Positions 10,901 through 22,341 of a stretch of DNA of 28,373 nucleotides are shown here, piece after piece. Source of the stretch: Haplomitrium mnioides (Eukaryota > Marchantiophyta > Haplomitriopsida > Calobryales). Under the pieces are notes generated by a model that did not search any database, was not told the DNA's origin, and was given only the letters and a program-made list of their open reading frames with translations. The stretch spans positions 81,758-110,130 of the forward strand of contig JBNGIS010016056.1 of the NCBI GenBank assembly GCA_049999725.1. The letters are read 5' to 3'. Positions within the stretch are counted from its first letter, which is position 1. Each line of letters starts with the position of its first letter. A program made the position numbers and the translations under genes.

Positions 10901-11634
10901 AAGTTTAAACTCTTTTGGTGCACTGTGCAGGACTATTCAATTCTTGGTGTTCTGGAAGGTCATAAAGGCTTAGTTTCTGCACTCTTGGTAGACGGGGACC
11001 TTCTGTATAGTGGAAGTTGGGATGGCACAGTTCGTGTCTGGTGGTGCAGTGACCACACTCCGCTGTATGTCCTTGTTCATGATGATGTCGCCTCACCAAT
11101 GGGAGGGTTGCGCTCAATTCATCTTTGTGGCAATTATTTGGTTACTGGTCGTGACAGTGGTTGTATTCAGGTGGATATTGAATTTCTTTTATGGGTACTG
11201 TGATCATTTGGTTTTGGAGGGAACCCCAGGGTAGAAACCAAAGTACATGTGGTGTGTGCTGAGCAGGTCTGGAATGATTATAAATGCGTGGCTGTTATCA
11301 AAGCACATGAGAGTGTTATCACAACTTTGTGTGTGGGTGGGAACTTTCTCTACAGTGGTAGTTGGGACCAGTCTATCAAGGTATGAGAAATTCTTGGGCA
11401 GTAAGAGTTGATGGCCTGTCTTTTGTGAAATGAGGGGAAAGGTTCCTGACGGCAGGTCATGCTCTAGTTGTTTACTTTTGTGTCTCGTGTGTACAGGCTT
11501 GGAATGTGGAAGACCTTTTGTCTGAACCCTCAACAGTCCTTGTGAAGGATTGTGGCACATACATCACGGCTCTAGTGTCCGACGGGCAGAACTTATTTGT
11601 TGGCCTAGGCGATAACAATATCATCAAGGTGTAG
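7945..11634 (+). CDS. RING finger-pseudokinase-WD40 protein, probable E3 ligase
   Basis: Exons: 7945-9922, 10065-10120, 10551-10826, 10931-11170, 11267-11380, 11497-11634; the predicted protein is 933 aa. Residues 6-66 form a C3HC4 RING (C6, C9, C25, H27, C30, C33, C63, C66), followed by LPKNIELLRL as in plant RING-kinase-WD40 proteins. About 140-560 is a kinase-like fold with S416-P-E and DVWSLG at 462-467. The catalytic loop reads LGLLGPQALVFD (332-343), so the HRD Asp is Leu334, the following Lys is Gly336 and the Asn is Ala339; no DFG is seen. About 645-933 gives seven WD40 blades, several ending in GSWD or GSGDKTI. The likely role is substrate recruitment by the propeller and E2 binding by the RING. 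The start is the first in-frame ATG. The stop directly follows IIKV at the last blade. Confidence 0.9.
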
Positions 11635-12596
11635 TTGTGTGATCCACGAATCCATTAATCTCAATGCACGTTACACATGGGCAGAATGGCTCCTGCCTAC
11701 TGCAGAAGTTTCAATGGATAGCATCAGCAAAGAAGAACCAGTGTCAATAATTCTATTTTCTCTTGTTATGCTGGTTGACAGGTACTTAAGTAAGTGCCTA
11801 TGAGTATCACATCACAGTTGGATGAGTCATGACCAGCTTATAGGTTCCAATTTTTGCTCAACCCTTCTGAGTTCTGGAGGTGTGTTACATTATCTCAGCA
11901 CCTGTACTTCTTGTTGCTTGTGCAGCATTTTGATTTGATTCTGAAATTAACTGTTGTAGAATCCAGTACTAGATATTTGTGAACAGCATTGGAAGACATT
12001 TGGATTGCAGTATTGGAATCCAAATGAGAGATTGTGCGCAGGAAGTTGGGAAATCTGCTGCACAGGTCAAAAGGAAGCGCGGAAATGGAAGGATCGCCGG
12101 GGGCAATGCACTAATAAGTATTATCGCGTAAATAATTTTTCCCATGAGACGAGAAATGATAAACAAAAGTGAGAATTAGGCAGAACATTTGACTGAGATC
12201 ATCGTCAGCTGATGAAAAGGGAGCATAAATAATAAAAAGGTCTATTGTCTTCAGATGATTCATAAGTACGTTGAATTCTAAAAGTGAATGTGGTGAACTC
12301 TTGTTGCAGGATCAGCCACGCCAAGCTTCCAAACCTGAATATTCAAAGAGCAGATAATGGAATGGCGATATATCACTCCTCTACTCCGTGTTCGCTTCGT
12401 CTAATAATAACATGAGCGGATAGTTATTATCCACATTCATCCACAAAAGGCGAACAGTGTACAGATAGCACGGAACGTTTCCGTCACTCACAAGAAGGAA
12501 AGATTCAGAAATTCGAGTAGAGTTGTCGTTTCGTCTCTGATCATGAGGCGCTTACAAGTACAGCCATAAGGCGTGCGACAGTAGTGTAGTGTGAAA
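11635..12596 (+). other. Intergenic region between RING-WD40 and START genes
   Basis: It presumably holds the 3' UTR of the upstream gene and the promoter of the START gene. AATAAA-like sequence occurs near 12231, about 600 bp after the stop, so its use is doubtful. No additional coding exon with recognisable WD40 sequence was seen. Small open frames here carry no family signature. Confidence 0.5.
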
Positions 12597-14873
12597 ATGA
12601 TCCGGGAAGAGTGGACCGCTGTGACAGCCGGGTGGGCAACGTTTTGCGCTTTAGCCTTAGTCGTATGCTATCGCTTGGTGGTTGCTGCAATTCACACCTA
12701 TCGAACTCCACCCGTCCATGCTTCTGATCCAAGGTAAAAACCATGTATATATCTGTCTTTGGACCTGGTAGTCGTCTGATTCGCGAATAAGTTCAGATAC
12801 TGAATCGGAATTAGCTGCTCGGGCTCCTTTTGTTTCGTACTTATGATGATATACCAAGCACAGATTCAACCGATATCATTGGCCTCGTTTATTTGCAACG
12901 CAAATCCTACGCCTTAGATTGCCAGAATTTCTAGCAACATACCGGTCTTCAATTTCCTCCGAATTTGGGATTTTTGTAGGGGCATCGATTTTTCGAATCA
13001 CACGGAGACGACGGCCATCACTCATGAAGATTTGAAGAAATTGATGGAAGAACTCGATGATTTAGGTGACGATGGTGCTGAATCTTGGGAATTGGTTGTT
13101 CAGAGGAGATCTGATGGTGTTTCTTACCTTGCCAAGCGGCGTGATCCCAAGGTTCTTAATCTGCTCAAATATGTTCCTTTTGTGCAAGTAAATCAATGCG
13201 TTACAAACAATTTTTTTAAGAGCTACGTAAAATTTAGTCCGAAAACGGGCGGCTTCTACATCCTTCTCCATCTCAAATCGCAGATCTTCTGTGGCGAAAT
13301 GACTTGATTTCGAAGGCTACTTTCGTTTCCTGTCTGTAGAGCAGGAAATGGAAATGTTTATGCACATCTCTTTTCCATTCTGTGGAGACATTGAATTATT
13401 TTATAAGCAATCTGCTCGCATACTCAAGAGCTGTCGTGGAAAACTACGAGTTCAATAAAACGGATTCCTATTCTGTCAGGATGGGGGTATCACTCAGTAC
13501 CGAAGTACCACCATTTTTGAAAAGTGCTCCAGCAAAGTAGTTCGCGATTTCTACATGGACAGTGATTTCAGGGCAGAATGGGACAAAACTCTTCTTCTTC
13601 ATAAGCAGTTAGAGATTAATCCAGATACGGGTATAGAAATTGGCCAGTTTGTCAAGAAGTTCCCGTTGCTTTCTCCAAGGGAGTACGTTCTGGTGTGGCG
13701 TATCTGGGAGGCTGAAGACGAATCATTCTATTGCATTCTTAAGGTGAGATTCAAATGAAATGCATGTATAATTGCTGTTCAATGCTTGAGGACACCTGCT
13801 AGTCTGTGGAAGTTTCATGCTTATGTACTGTTTGTATTCTGTACTGTACTTGGACTCTCAGCAATGAACAACAGTTGTTTTGTTGTGTTGGTGGATTTCT
13901 GTTCTGAAGTTGTTAGTCATTTGTTCACGAGGGTTTGTGTATGAACTGGTCGTCACAAAAAATAGTATTTCCCTTATTCTGGTTGTCTGGCATCCTGACC
14001 TTGGTGTTCATGGGGATGAAGATCTTCCTAACCAGCCTTCTGCCATGGCTGTGACAGGCTTGTGAACATAAGCTTGCGCCTAAGCAGTCAAAGTACAAGC
14101 GTGTAGAAGTGTACAAGTCAGGGTGGTGCATTCGCAATGGTTAGTCGTTTAAGCCACACTATTTTCTTTTCCAAACCTAAATAGAAAGGCTCTCCAAGTT
14201 CAATGGAATTGATTGTAGTGGTGGGGTTATTCATTCTACAGTAAAAGGCAGGGATGCCTGTGAAATTACAATGCTACATCAGGAAGACATAGGTATTCAG
14301 AAAGATATGGCAAAATTGACTTTTAGCCGTGGAATATGGAGTTATGTGACAAAGATGGATATCAATCTTCGCCAGTACGCAAGCCGAACTCCACATCTTC
14401 ATAAGGGCATCAATGCAGTAGCTCTGGCTCATCAGGTATGAAGTCTCATTTCTGTGCAAACCATTTAGTTTATGGAGATGGGGTTCAAAGTCTAGTTCAT
14501 GAAGAGAACTTCTGAATATGCTGCATTCAATTTGGTAACTGGCTAATGCTGTAACTGAAGCATCATGCTTTCTGTGGATAAATGGTTAACCAGCTGTGGG
14601 ATCATTGTCATGAAGGTGCCACGATTGTTACAGAAATTTGTAATTGAGCATCCTTCCTCTGAGGGGATCGAGCATTCCACAGCTCTTGCACCAGTAAAGA
14701 AAGCTTGGTCTAAGCGACGAATTGCCAAAGGATTGCTACTGCTGGGGGGAGCTTTGGTAGTCATGCAAGGCAAGTCCTCAGTCTGGGCAAAGATTGCAAC
14801 AGCATGTGTGGTGAACAGAGTTGTGAAACCACCAAGATCTGTCTCGGCCATGTTCCGCAGACCCACGACATAA
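12597..14873 (+). CDS. START-domain lipid-binding protein with hydrophobic ends, 6 exons
   Basis: Exons: 12597-12733, 12980-13151, 13480-13743, 14058-14139, 14242-14435, 14634-14873; the protein is 362 aa. It belongs to the plant StAR-related lipid transfer (polyketide cyclase/START-like) proteins, which bind a lipid in a helix-grip fold. Seen: a hydrophobic N-terminal segment at about 10-32; ITHEDLKKLMEELDDL; a START domain at about 60-285 with GGITQYRSTTIFEKCS, RDFYMDSDFRAEWDKTLL, VKKFPLLSPREYVLVWRIWE, YKSGWCIRNVKG and RGIWSYVTKMDINLRQYA; and a second hydrophobic segment RIAKGLLLLGGALVVMQ at 312-328 after a basic patch. The hydrophobic ends suggest anchoring at a membrane, with the START domain facing the cytosol or an organelle surface. 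The ligand cannot be told from sequence. Confidence 0.92.
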
Positions 14874-16285
14874 TGCTGTACTGATTTAAATTTAGCCGAT
14901 GTTATGCTCCCCAAGTGTACATACCCACAAAATTATGGAAGGGTGTCTCTGAATGCAACTCATCCACTAGTGGACCAAAGGTAGCACACAGACTTGTGGT
15001 ATCATAGCAAACACGACTTAGTGCAAGATGAAGATTGGATAGTAGCTGTTTACCAAGGCTAGTAGCGAGGACAATAAGGAGCGTACCATTTTAGAAGCAG
15101 CTGGAAAAGAATGTCCTCGCTTACTCAGGTGGCCTTTGCCTTTTTTCCCTTTTTCCTTGTCCCAGAAATAGTCTTGGAGAGCAGAGAGTCAGAAAGGCAC
15201 CAATGCAAAAAGTGTTTCCTTCAGGAAAGTACATGTACATTGTTTACATGAAACATGTCAAAGAGCAGGCATGGAATGATGGGTTTGTCATGTTCTTGGC
15301 TCTCATTCCTTTCCCAGAAGTCTTAGTTAACACAATCCACTTCCTGTTGGTCCAATTTTGCAAAGCAAGAACAACTTCAGGATCTTGGTTTATGCATCTC
15401 CTTTTGCAAATCTCCAATCGATAAGAAATCAGATTTCATTTGTCTTATAGTGAACAAATGAATTAGGACAAAAAAAAGTAACATGCAAATCTATTGAACA
15501 GATATTTTCTTTAGAAAAGAAAATATTGGTTGTTTGGCTTTAGAAAAGATTTAACTCACAAAGTTTATTTAGGGTATTGTTCACCTTTTTTTACTTAATA
15601 TATACCACGCCAATGTTGTGTATAGTGAATCCTACCACCTTTTATATGTAGTTTGTGGTGATTTTAACACCAATAAGTACGGAACTTTAGTAACCTATTT
15701 TGGAATGTAGTGTATTTAATAATAAGTAACCTATTTTGGTATGTAGCGTATTTAATAATAAAAAACCTATTGCACTATCATAACTTTGGGTTTAAGAAAA
15801 AACCTATTTTACTTGCAAGTCTTTAGATATTTACAATTGGTTCTACACTAAATGTTACGTTCAAATTCTTCACTTCATGTACTTTTACATATTTTCTTGG
15901 TGGTAGTTACAAGAAAATGTTTTGGAATACATTCATTGATGAGAAAGTTGGCTTCTATACTTGAATTGAACGGGCAGTCTATAAGTCTAGACTTTCTTCT
16001 CCATTCCATAAGGTTAAGTAGTAACTAGACAAATTGAACCTTGTCACCTCATTGCAAGTTACTTGGTGAGAAGGAAGATATACGACGTTATACTCAAATC
16101 TCAAGGTCATTCTTGTTCTAAAGGCTTCAAAGTCTTACTGCTACCAATGCCATTGACTTTACGCTCACGTTACAACTTTGAGACAACAAAGACATGCTTC
16201 AAAGCCAAGAATTTCGAAAATCATTCAAGTACAATGTATTCTATTGGATACCAAGAAACAAATATAGAAATACCAACGAATAGTG
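14874..16285. other. Intergenic non-coding DNA downstream of START gene
   Basis: The first few hundred bases are probably the 3' UTR. The rest becomes AT-rich beyond 15.4 kb. An open frame at 15203-15424 (73 aa) has no recognisable domain and sits in the putative 3' flank. A 36-bp duplication is listed separately. No RNA gene or transposon protein is visible. Confidence 0.55.
15691..15762 (+). repeat. 36-bp tandem duplication
   Basis: Two adjacent 36-bp copies start with TAACCTATTTTGG and end in TTTAATAATAA. They differ at a few positions. A partial third copy (AAACCTATT) follows immediately. Confidence 0.93.
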
Positions 16286-17403
16286 AGCGTCAATGATAAG
16301 AGAATATTAAGAGTACATCCAATTCTAGCTATTCATGAAAACTACTTGTAAATAATGGGCATGAATGATAATAGAATATTAAAAGGACTACAAATTCTAG
16401 CTATTTATGAAAACTACATACAAAAAGTGGGCTTGATTAATAAGAGAATATTTGAAGTACAACCAATTCTAGCTATTCATGAAAAATACATGAGAATAGT
16501 GGGCGTGAATAATAAGAAGAGAATATTTAGAGTATAATAGATTCTAGCTATTCATGAAAAATACATGCGAATAGTAGGAGTGAATGACAAGAAAACATTA
16601 TGAGTACAACCAATTCTAGCTATTCATGAAAATAGCATGCGAATAGTAGGAGTGAATGACAAGAGAACATTATGAGTACAACCGATTCTAGCCATTCATG
16701 AAAACGACATGCGAATAGTAGGAGTGAATGATAAGAGAACATTATGAGTACAACCGATTCTAGCTATTCATGAAAATGACATGCGAATAGTAGGAGTAAA
16801 TGACAAGAGAACATTATGAGTACAACCAATTCTAGTTATTCATGAAAATGACATGCGAATAGTAGGAGTGAATGACAAGAGAACATTATGAGTACAACTG
16901 ATTCTAGCTATTTATGAAAACTATATGTAAGTCATAGTCGTGAATGATAATAGAATATTAAGAGTACATCCAATTCTAGCTATTCACAAAAACTACATCC
17001 AAATAGTAGACCTCAATGATAAGAGAATATTAAGAGTACAATTGATTCTAACTAGTCATGCGAACCATATGCGAATCGTAGGTGTAAATGATAAGAGAAT
17101 ATTAAGAGTACATCCAATTCTAGCTATTCACAAAAACTACATGCAAATAGTAGACCTCAATGATAAGAGAATATTAAGAGTACAATCGATTCTAGCTAGT
17201 CATGAGAACCATATGCAAATCGTAGGTGTAAATGATAAGAGAATATTAAGAGTACATTCAATTCTCGGTGTGAATGATAGAACAATGTTAAGAGTACACT
17301 CGAGTGTTGCTATTCATGAAAACTACATGCGAATAGTGAGCATGAATGATAAGAAAATATTCAAAGTGCAACCAATTCTAGTTGTTTATGATAACTATTA
17401 TAT
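16286..17403 (+). repeat. 72-bp minisatellite, about 16 units
   Basis: Units follow the pattern GTGAATGATAAGAGAATATT, then AAGAGTACAACCAATTCTAG, then CTATTCATGAAAACTACATG, then CGAATAGTAG. Unit starts are near 16292, 16363, 16436, 16508, 16583, 16652, 16724, 16798, 16870, 16942, 17014, 17086, 17158, 17230, 17272 and 17344. The 17230-17272 unit is shortened to about 42 bp. Since 72 is a multiple of three, one frame reads as 24-residue repeats with core NDKRILRVHPILAIHENYM; it is open over 16940-17422 and 16355-16537. The central units carry TGA at the same place. Units at 16942-17230 alternate two types, giving a 144-bp higher-order period. Whether it was ever translated is unknown. Confidence 0.95.
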
Positions 17404-17835
17404 TCAGTTTCATATATTCTAAGACTCCAAAAAAATATGGAAAAGGATGCATGAGTAGAATTTCCTCAGCATGTGAGTGACGGTGGTGGTGGTAGATGCA
17501 AAATCTAAGTATGCTATGTTGGTTGGCTATTAGGTTCAAATTTTATAACCAAAATAACAATGCATCACCTTATCGATATAAAGATTCGATGCCACGTAGA
17601 ATTACCAATTCTCATGTGCAACCAATTTTTATATGTAAGTAGATACTATAAAATAAGTTTTATTCTTGACTGATTTGATAAATGTTTTTTAGCTAGCTCT
17701 TTCAATCAATGAGAAAAATGTTTGTTATCATATTTTGCAAAGTTATATTTATTTGTGCCAATTCTCAATACCATATACATGAGTTTTTTCGGACTTCAAA
17801 GATATTTAGTACATTATCTCTATCTTATTATAGGG
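17404..17835. other. AT-rich DNA, possible upstream part of the copia LTR
   Basis: No gene or RNA is visible. It lies directly upstream of a TATA-rich tract and the candidate leader of the Ty1/copia element, so it may include LTR U3 sequence. The LTR start is not identifiable and no second LTR copy was found. Confidence 0.35.
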
Positions 17836-17855
17836 ATATATATATATATATATAC
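17836..17855 (+). promoter_or_regulatory. (TA)n tract, possible LTR TATA box
   Basis: A TATATA tract is flanked by near-palindromic TAGGGATATA and TATACCCTA arms. It lies about 100 bp upstream of the candidate primer-binding/leader motif of the copia element, a suitable distance for an LTR core promoter. It could equally be a simple microsatellite. Confidence 0.4.
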
Positions 17856-19921
17856 CCTATGTAAGTAGTCTCGACCTAATTATTATACTCATTCGTCTTG
17901 GAGACTCCCATGTGTATGCGTGCGGTGCTCATGCGATAACACGTTATCAACACGAAAGGACTCTACAAATTTTTTCTCTCGCATGCGCTCACATTGCACC
18001 AACATCAGAAACAACTCCAGCATACTCACCATCTATGTATTCACACACGTGCACTCTGATCTACCTTTGCGCTGAATTTGTTTTCTCCCACTTGTTTGCT
18101 CTCGTGAACATTTTTTTTTCTCCCCTTCGCTACTTTTCTAACAAGGTTTCTTTTCTTTCTTGAGCATCCATATCTTGCTCCTTCTCCATTTTTTTTCTTT
18201 TTTGAAACCTCTATGTACGAACTAAGGTGAGCTCACTCTTTGCGACCCTAGCTCACTCGCGCTGCTCAACGTTGCTCCTCTTGCTCACCCGTAAAGCCGC
18301 CGCTGCTCGATGCTTCGCCTGGTGATTCTCGTTCACTTGTTTGATGCACCTTTGCTCTTTGGCTTGATGATGCTCCATTCTTCAAGATGACATCGCGTCC
18401 CTGTTCAGCAAACTTCTTACCTTCTTTTTGCTTGGCGGCATACTAGCTCTTCTATTCTGCAACTTTTTGATCAACTACGTGATATTTCGCAACTTCTTGG
18501 CTGGAGAACTTTTTTTTTTTTTTATCTCTACTTGACGACATCGCTCTCTCTTCCGACCCCTCGGGTGATTTTTTCCTTCTGTTGTTTACCTCTGGCCGAT
18601 GACATCTGAGCTGCATTGGCTAGTTCCTTTCTTAACCCATCGACTTCAGTAGAGCACCACAACACTATGTGCACGGTCGAGGCCGACCTGCATTGTCTCC
18701 TCATTGTTTGTTTGTCTTTGTTTCTCACCTATGACAAGCTGAAGCTGTCTCCTCAACAACAACAAATATTAGGTCAAACTCTCCATTCTCATTCAATTTC
18801 CAGTGCTACATTTCTACGCTGACATCTATACTCACGAACCATTGTTATCTCTCGTCACTATTTCAGTACGGGGTTCTACGTGAGATTCTTGTCTTCTCCA
18901 TTTTCTTTGCTTGGAACCGTCCAGCATAGGAGACGACACATGCGTGTCCACCCGTTCTCCTTTGACACCAGTATATACGAATCTCTATTGTTCTTTCCTT
19001 CTCAGTTTCTGGTATTACCTTGTTACTGGCTTGGTTCTCTACTGTTCTAGAGCACTATCTAAGTAGGGAGAGACAAGGCACATGTTACTCACACTTGTGC
19101 ACAAGTTCCACTCACGGGTTTATGCAGCAACGAAGACCCCGTCAAAGACATCTTCGGTAGAAGACACCTTCACACAAGCGACCACATAGAAGCTATATCA
19201 ACATTCCACGAAAGAGCAACACTGCATCTTACTACTTCCAACTCTTTCACTTTGTTCTCCAAAACTTTACAGTTCAACTTTCTCAACCCATCTTTTGATT
19301 ACCTTTGGTTGATTCTTTTATGTTCTCTAAACGAATCTATCCCTTACAAGGGACATACTCGTTGATTCTGTATACTTCTGACAGACATTACAAGCGAATC
19401 ATACTAACAAGAAACAATGACCCTTGTCACCTCCACAAGCTCAACCCATATCTGGCCTAGCCTGCAACTGCTACTTTTCCCTTCTTCATAGATCAATATT
19501 GCAGAGAGGCACCAAAACGATTGGAGACTAGGCTCTACTTTAGCTCTGAGAGGACACACAAGGAAGCTCTGGGAGGACAAGCTACCGACACATTAGAAGC
19601 AGTAGATACAGGCTTATACAGGGCAATCTCTTCATCCCTTAGAAACATCAATTTCTGATTTCATTTCTTGGTGTACATACCGATCGACTCGCAGCTAGTC
19701 AACTCTTTCCTGTTATTCATTTCAGTTTTTGATTTTTCCGATTAAAACTGAAAACAGAAACAGGTACATAGGTTTGTGATCGACTGAAACTCAGATTGAA
19801 CACCAATCTGTACTGAGTACAGACAAACACAGCCTTGACCCAGCAGCTACATTCGCTAGAGACTCTGGTTCATCTTTCTCATTCATAGATATTCTTAGCA
19901 AAACAGAGCACAGATCTACAA
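17856..19921 (+). mobile_element. Candidate 5' LTR end and leader of the Ty1/copia element
   Basis: About 2 kb of pyrimidine-rich, non-coding sequence precedes the copia gag. At about 17938-17960 is ATAACACGTTATCAACACGA, nearly the same as a leader motif I recall just after the 5' LTR in one large group of plant copia elements. If it is the same, the LTR ends near 17935. The leader is unusually long. Open frames here (17912-18163, 18616-18822) have no recognisable domain. Confidence 0.4.
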
Positions 19922-20825
19922 ATGGCATATGTAGAATCTCTAAAATTCCAGGCTCTAAGATTGGATGGCTCCAAATACTCGTCATGGTCACTAGGCGTAA
20001 TAACATACCAAACATCCAAGGGCATCTGTGAAATCATCAACACTTTTGATAATACTACCCCATAAGATGCCAGAGCCCTCATACTGATCCGACACCACAT
20101 AGTGGAACCCTTGAGACTCCAATACCTTAATTATCACATCCCCCATCTACTATGGGAAGAACTGAAACTCAGATTTGATCATCTGACAAGCATTTTGCTC
20201 CCTGTAGCGAGACACGATTGGATCAACCTCCGAGTTCAGGACCGTACGTCCATAGTAAATTACAACAGCAAACTATTTCGCATCGTCTCACAGTTGGCAA
20301 TCTGTGGCCACTACGTGATCGACGAAGAACAGATAGACTTTCCCTATGAGCAACCTCATTCTAGCATCACAATATCGCAATATGCGATTCACTCGATACT
20401 CTAAACTCATAGCATACATGCTACTAGCTGAAAAACATCAATTACTCCTCGTGGAAAATGCGAAGAAGAGACTACCAGGGTCTGCCGCTCCCTCACACAA
20501 CCTTGAATCACACTTTACAAGGATTGGGATGTACCCCTGATCCAGAAATAGAAACCCCTCATGAGACAGAGGAATGGGACACTCCAAATTCAGGGGGAGC
20601 ACCACCCGCCAGACCATTAGTCGACCTCCGACCCCCAATAACATGGATCGACATAATGAACGTCCCACATCGATGACACCAGAATGCGCTTCACAACGCA
20701 CATGGAACAATAGAGGTGGCCGACAATCTTATAGAGGCCGGAGAACTCATTCTCATTCACGCTAGCCTCAAACAACCTGCAATTGATGTGGCACACATGG
20801 CCACACCCAGCCCATTTGTAGAGTA
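19922..20825 (+). pseudogene. Copia gag remnant with zinc knuckle
   Basis: Starting at the ATG, it reads FQALRLDGSKYSSWSLGVIT, the usual N-terminus of plant copia gag. RHHIVEPLRLQYLNY, LWEELKLRFDHLTSILLPVA, RHDWINLRVQDRTSIVNYNS and, after a frameshift near 20370, QYRNMRFTRYSKLIAYMLLA follow. A TAA stop interrupts at 20063-20065. At 20778-20819 a C-x2-C-x4-H-x4-C knuckle is legible as CN-stop-CGTHGHTQPIC, with TGA at 20784-20786 inside it. Gag packages the RNA into the virus-like particle; this copy cannot. Confidence 0.9.
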
Positions 20826-20984
20826 CTAGCGCACCTATCGCATCTATACCAACAAAGCATCAAACCTCACAACTACGAGGTACATGGCAACTTACTGGAA
20901 CTGGCAAACATGGATGCATACCCTCAATACAATCTACATCCTGAAAGTCATATGACTCACTCATATCTACCAAACCAGAAAAAC

Positions 20985-21235
20985 GAATCTGGGATAACTT
21001 GCATTGTAGATAGCAAATCTTCGCACACCATATTGCAGGACCAAAAATACTTCTCATCAATCAAACCTTCTTCCAGGCCTATGACAACGATTACTGGCCA
21101 CAATCAAATTGAAGAAGGACATAGTCCAACAACCATACTCTTTCCAAATGGAACAAGGCTAGATATCAAATCTAGAATCTATACACCTGCAGCAACCAAA
21201 AACCTCATCAGTTTCTAGGATATACGACAAAACGG
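20985..21235 (+). pseudogene. Copia aspartic protease remnant
   Basis: CIVDSKSSHTILQDQKYFSS begins at 21000. In intact copia proteases the active-site triad is D-S/T-G; here the Gly is Lys (codon 21015-21017) while the catalytic Asp (21009-21011) is kept. The C-terminal part continues with IYTPAATKNLISF before a stop near 21219. The protease would mature the polyprotein; it is presumed inactive. Confidence 0.85.
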
Positions 21236-21408
21236 TTTTCACATCCAAACCAAATCTTTTTAGGACACTAAAGTCCTCCATATCGTGAGCCCAACAACAA
21301 TAGGCTTTGACATGTGAATCCTTCTCACTGTCACCACTTGGACCGTACACTACAAAAATATGCTCATATCATGTCTCCAAGACACCGGTCTCCACAACTC
21401 TCACATGG

Positions 21409-22335
21409 CACAATCGCCTAGGGCATCCGGGCCGAGACATGTTTTACTACATAAAAAATGACAGCAAAGGCATACCATAAAATGTGCATCCACTGCCATT
21501 GAATACTCTATGCTTAGCATGCGCACAAGGAAAACTAAGAACTACACCTTCTCACGACAAAACAACAATCACAATTCCTTGCTTTCTCGAGAGAATCCAT
21601 GTTGATGTCTATAGACCTATCCATCCACCTTCAGTACCATTTCGATACTTCCTCATCACCATTGATGCATCATCCAAATGGTTAGAAGTATCTCTTCTTA
21701 CGACTAAAAATATGGTCTTCCCAAAGCTATTATCCTAAATCTTGAAGCTCTCAACCCAGTTCCCTAATTACCCAATCAGAAATCTGAGAGTGGACAATGC
21801 CGAAGAATTCTCTTCACAAACTTTTGACGATTTTTGCTCATCTACCAACATAGACATACAGTATACAGTTCCACATGTACACTTTCAAAATGGCATTGCA
21901 GAATATGCAATTAAGAGAATACAACTCATAGCAAGACCATTACCTCTGAACTCAAATCTCCTCACCACTGCTTGAGGACATGCAGTCATGCACGCAACAT
22001 CTCTATTGCATTACAGACCATCTGCATTTAGTCAGAATTCCCCACATCAACTTGTTGTGGGAATCCCAGCAGATATATCACATCTACGCACATTTGGCTG
22101 CCTTGTACTTGTCCCAATCTTAGGGCCACACCAAACCAAGATGGGACCATAACGCCAAAAAGGCATATATATCGGTTTTGAATCTCCTTCTATCATCCAA
22201 TATCTTGAACCCTCAACCTCTAATGTGTTTAAGTCTCAATTCAGAGATTTTCAATTCTTTGAAGAATCTTTTCCACATCTGACACAAGAGGACAAAGCTA
22301 TACAACCCAAACTGAAGGACAACTTAATATGGCAC
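21409..22335 (+). pseudogene. Copia integrase remnant
   Basis: The N-terminal zinc-binding module reads HNRLGHPGRDMFYYIKN and then CLACAQGK. The catalytic core retains the Asp in ERIHVDVYRPIHPPS, the Asp in NLRVDNAEEFSSQTFDDFC and the Glu in NGIAEYAIKRIQLIARPL. After this come the copia-typical SHLRTFGCLVLVPI, a stop, then KGIYIGFESPSIIQYLEP. Stops lie near 21478, 21736, 21973, 22150 and 22335. The integrase would insert the cDNA. The retained D-D-E suggests mutation after amplification, not an old divergent family. Confidence 0.9.
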
Positions 22336-22341
22336 TAGCAC

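Noticed and set aside
14565-14633. ATG at 14565 as a separate small gene or start
   Set aside because: The sequence before 14634 is the end of an intron with a good acceptor. The frame merely happens to be open into the last START exon.
15203-15424. 73-residue plus-strand open frame
   Set aside because: No domain, no sign of splice continuity and no codon pattern to support it; it lies in the likely 3' flank of the START gene.
16286-17403. CRISPR array
   Set aside because: Units are contiguous 72-bp repeats without unique spacers, in plant nuclear DNA.
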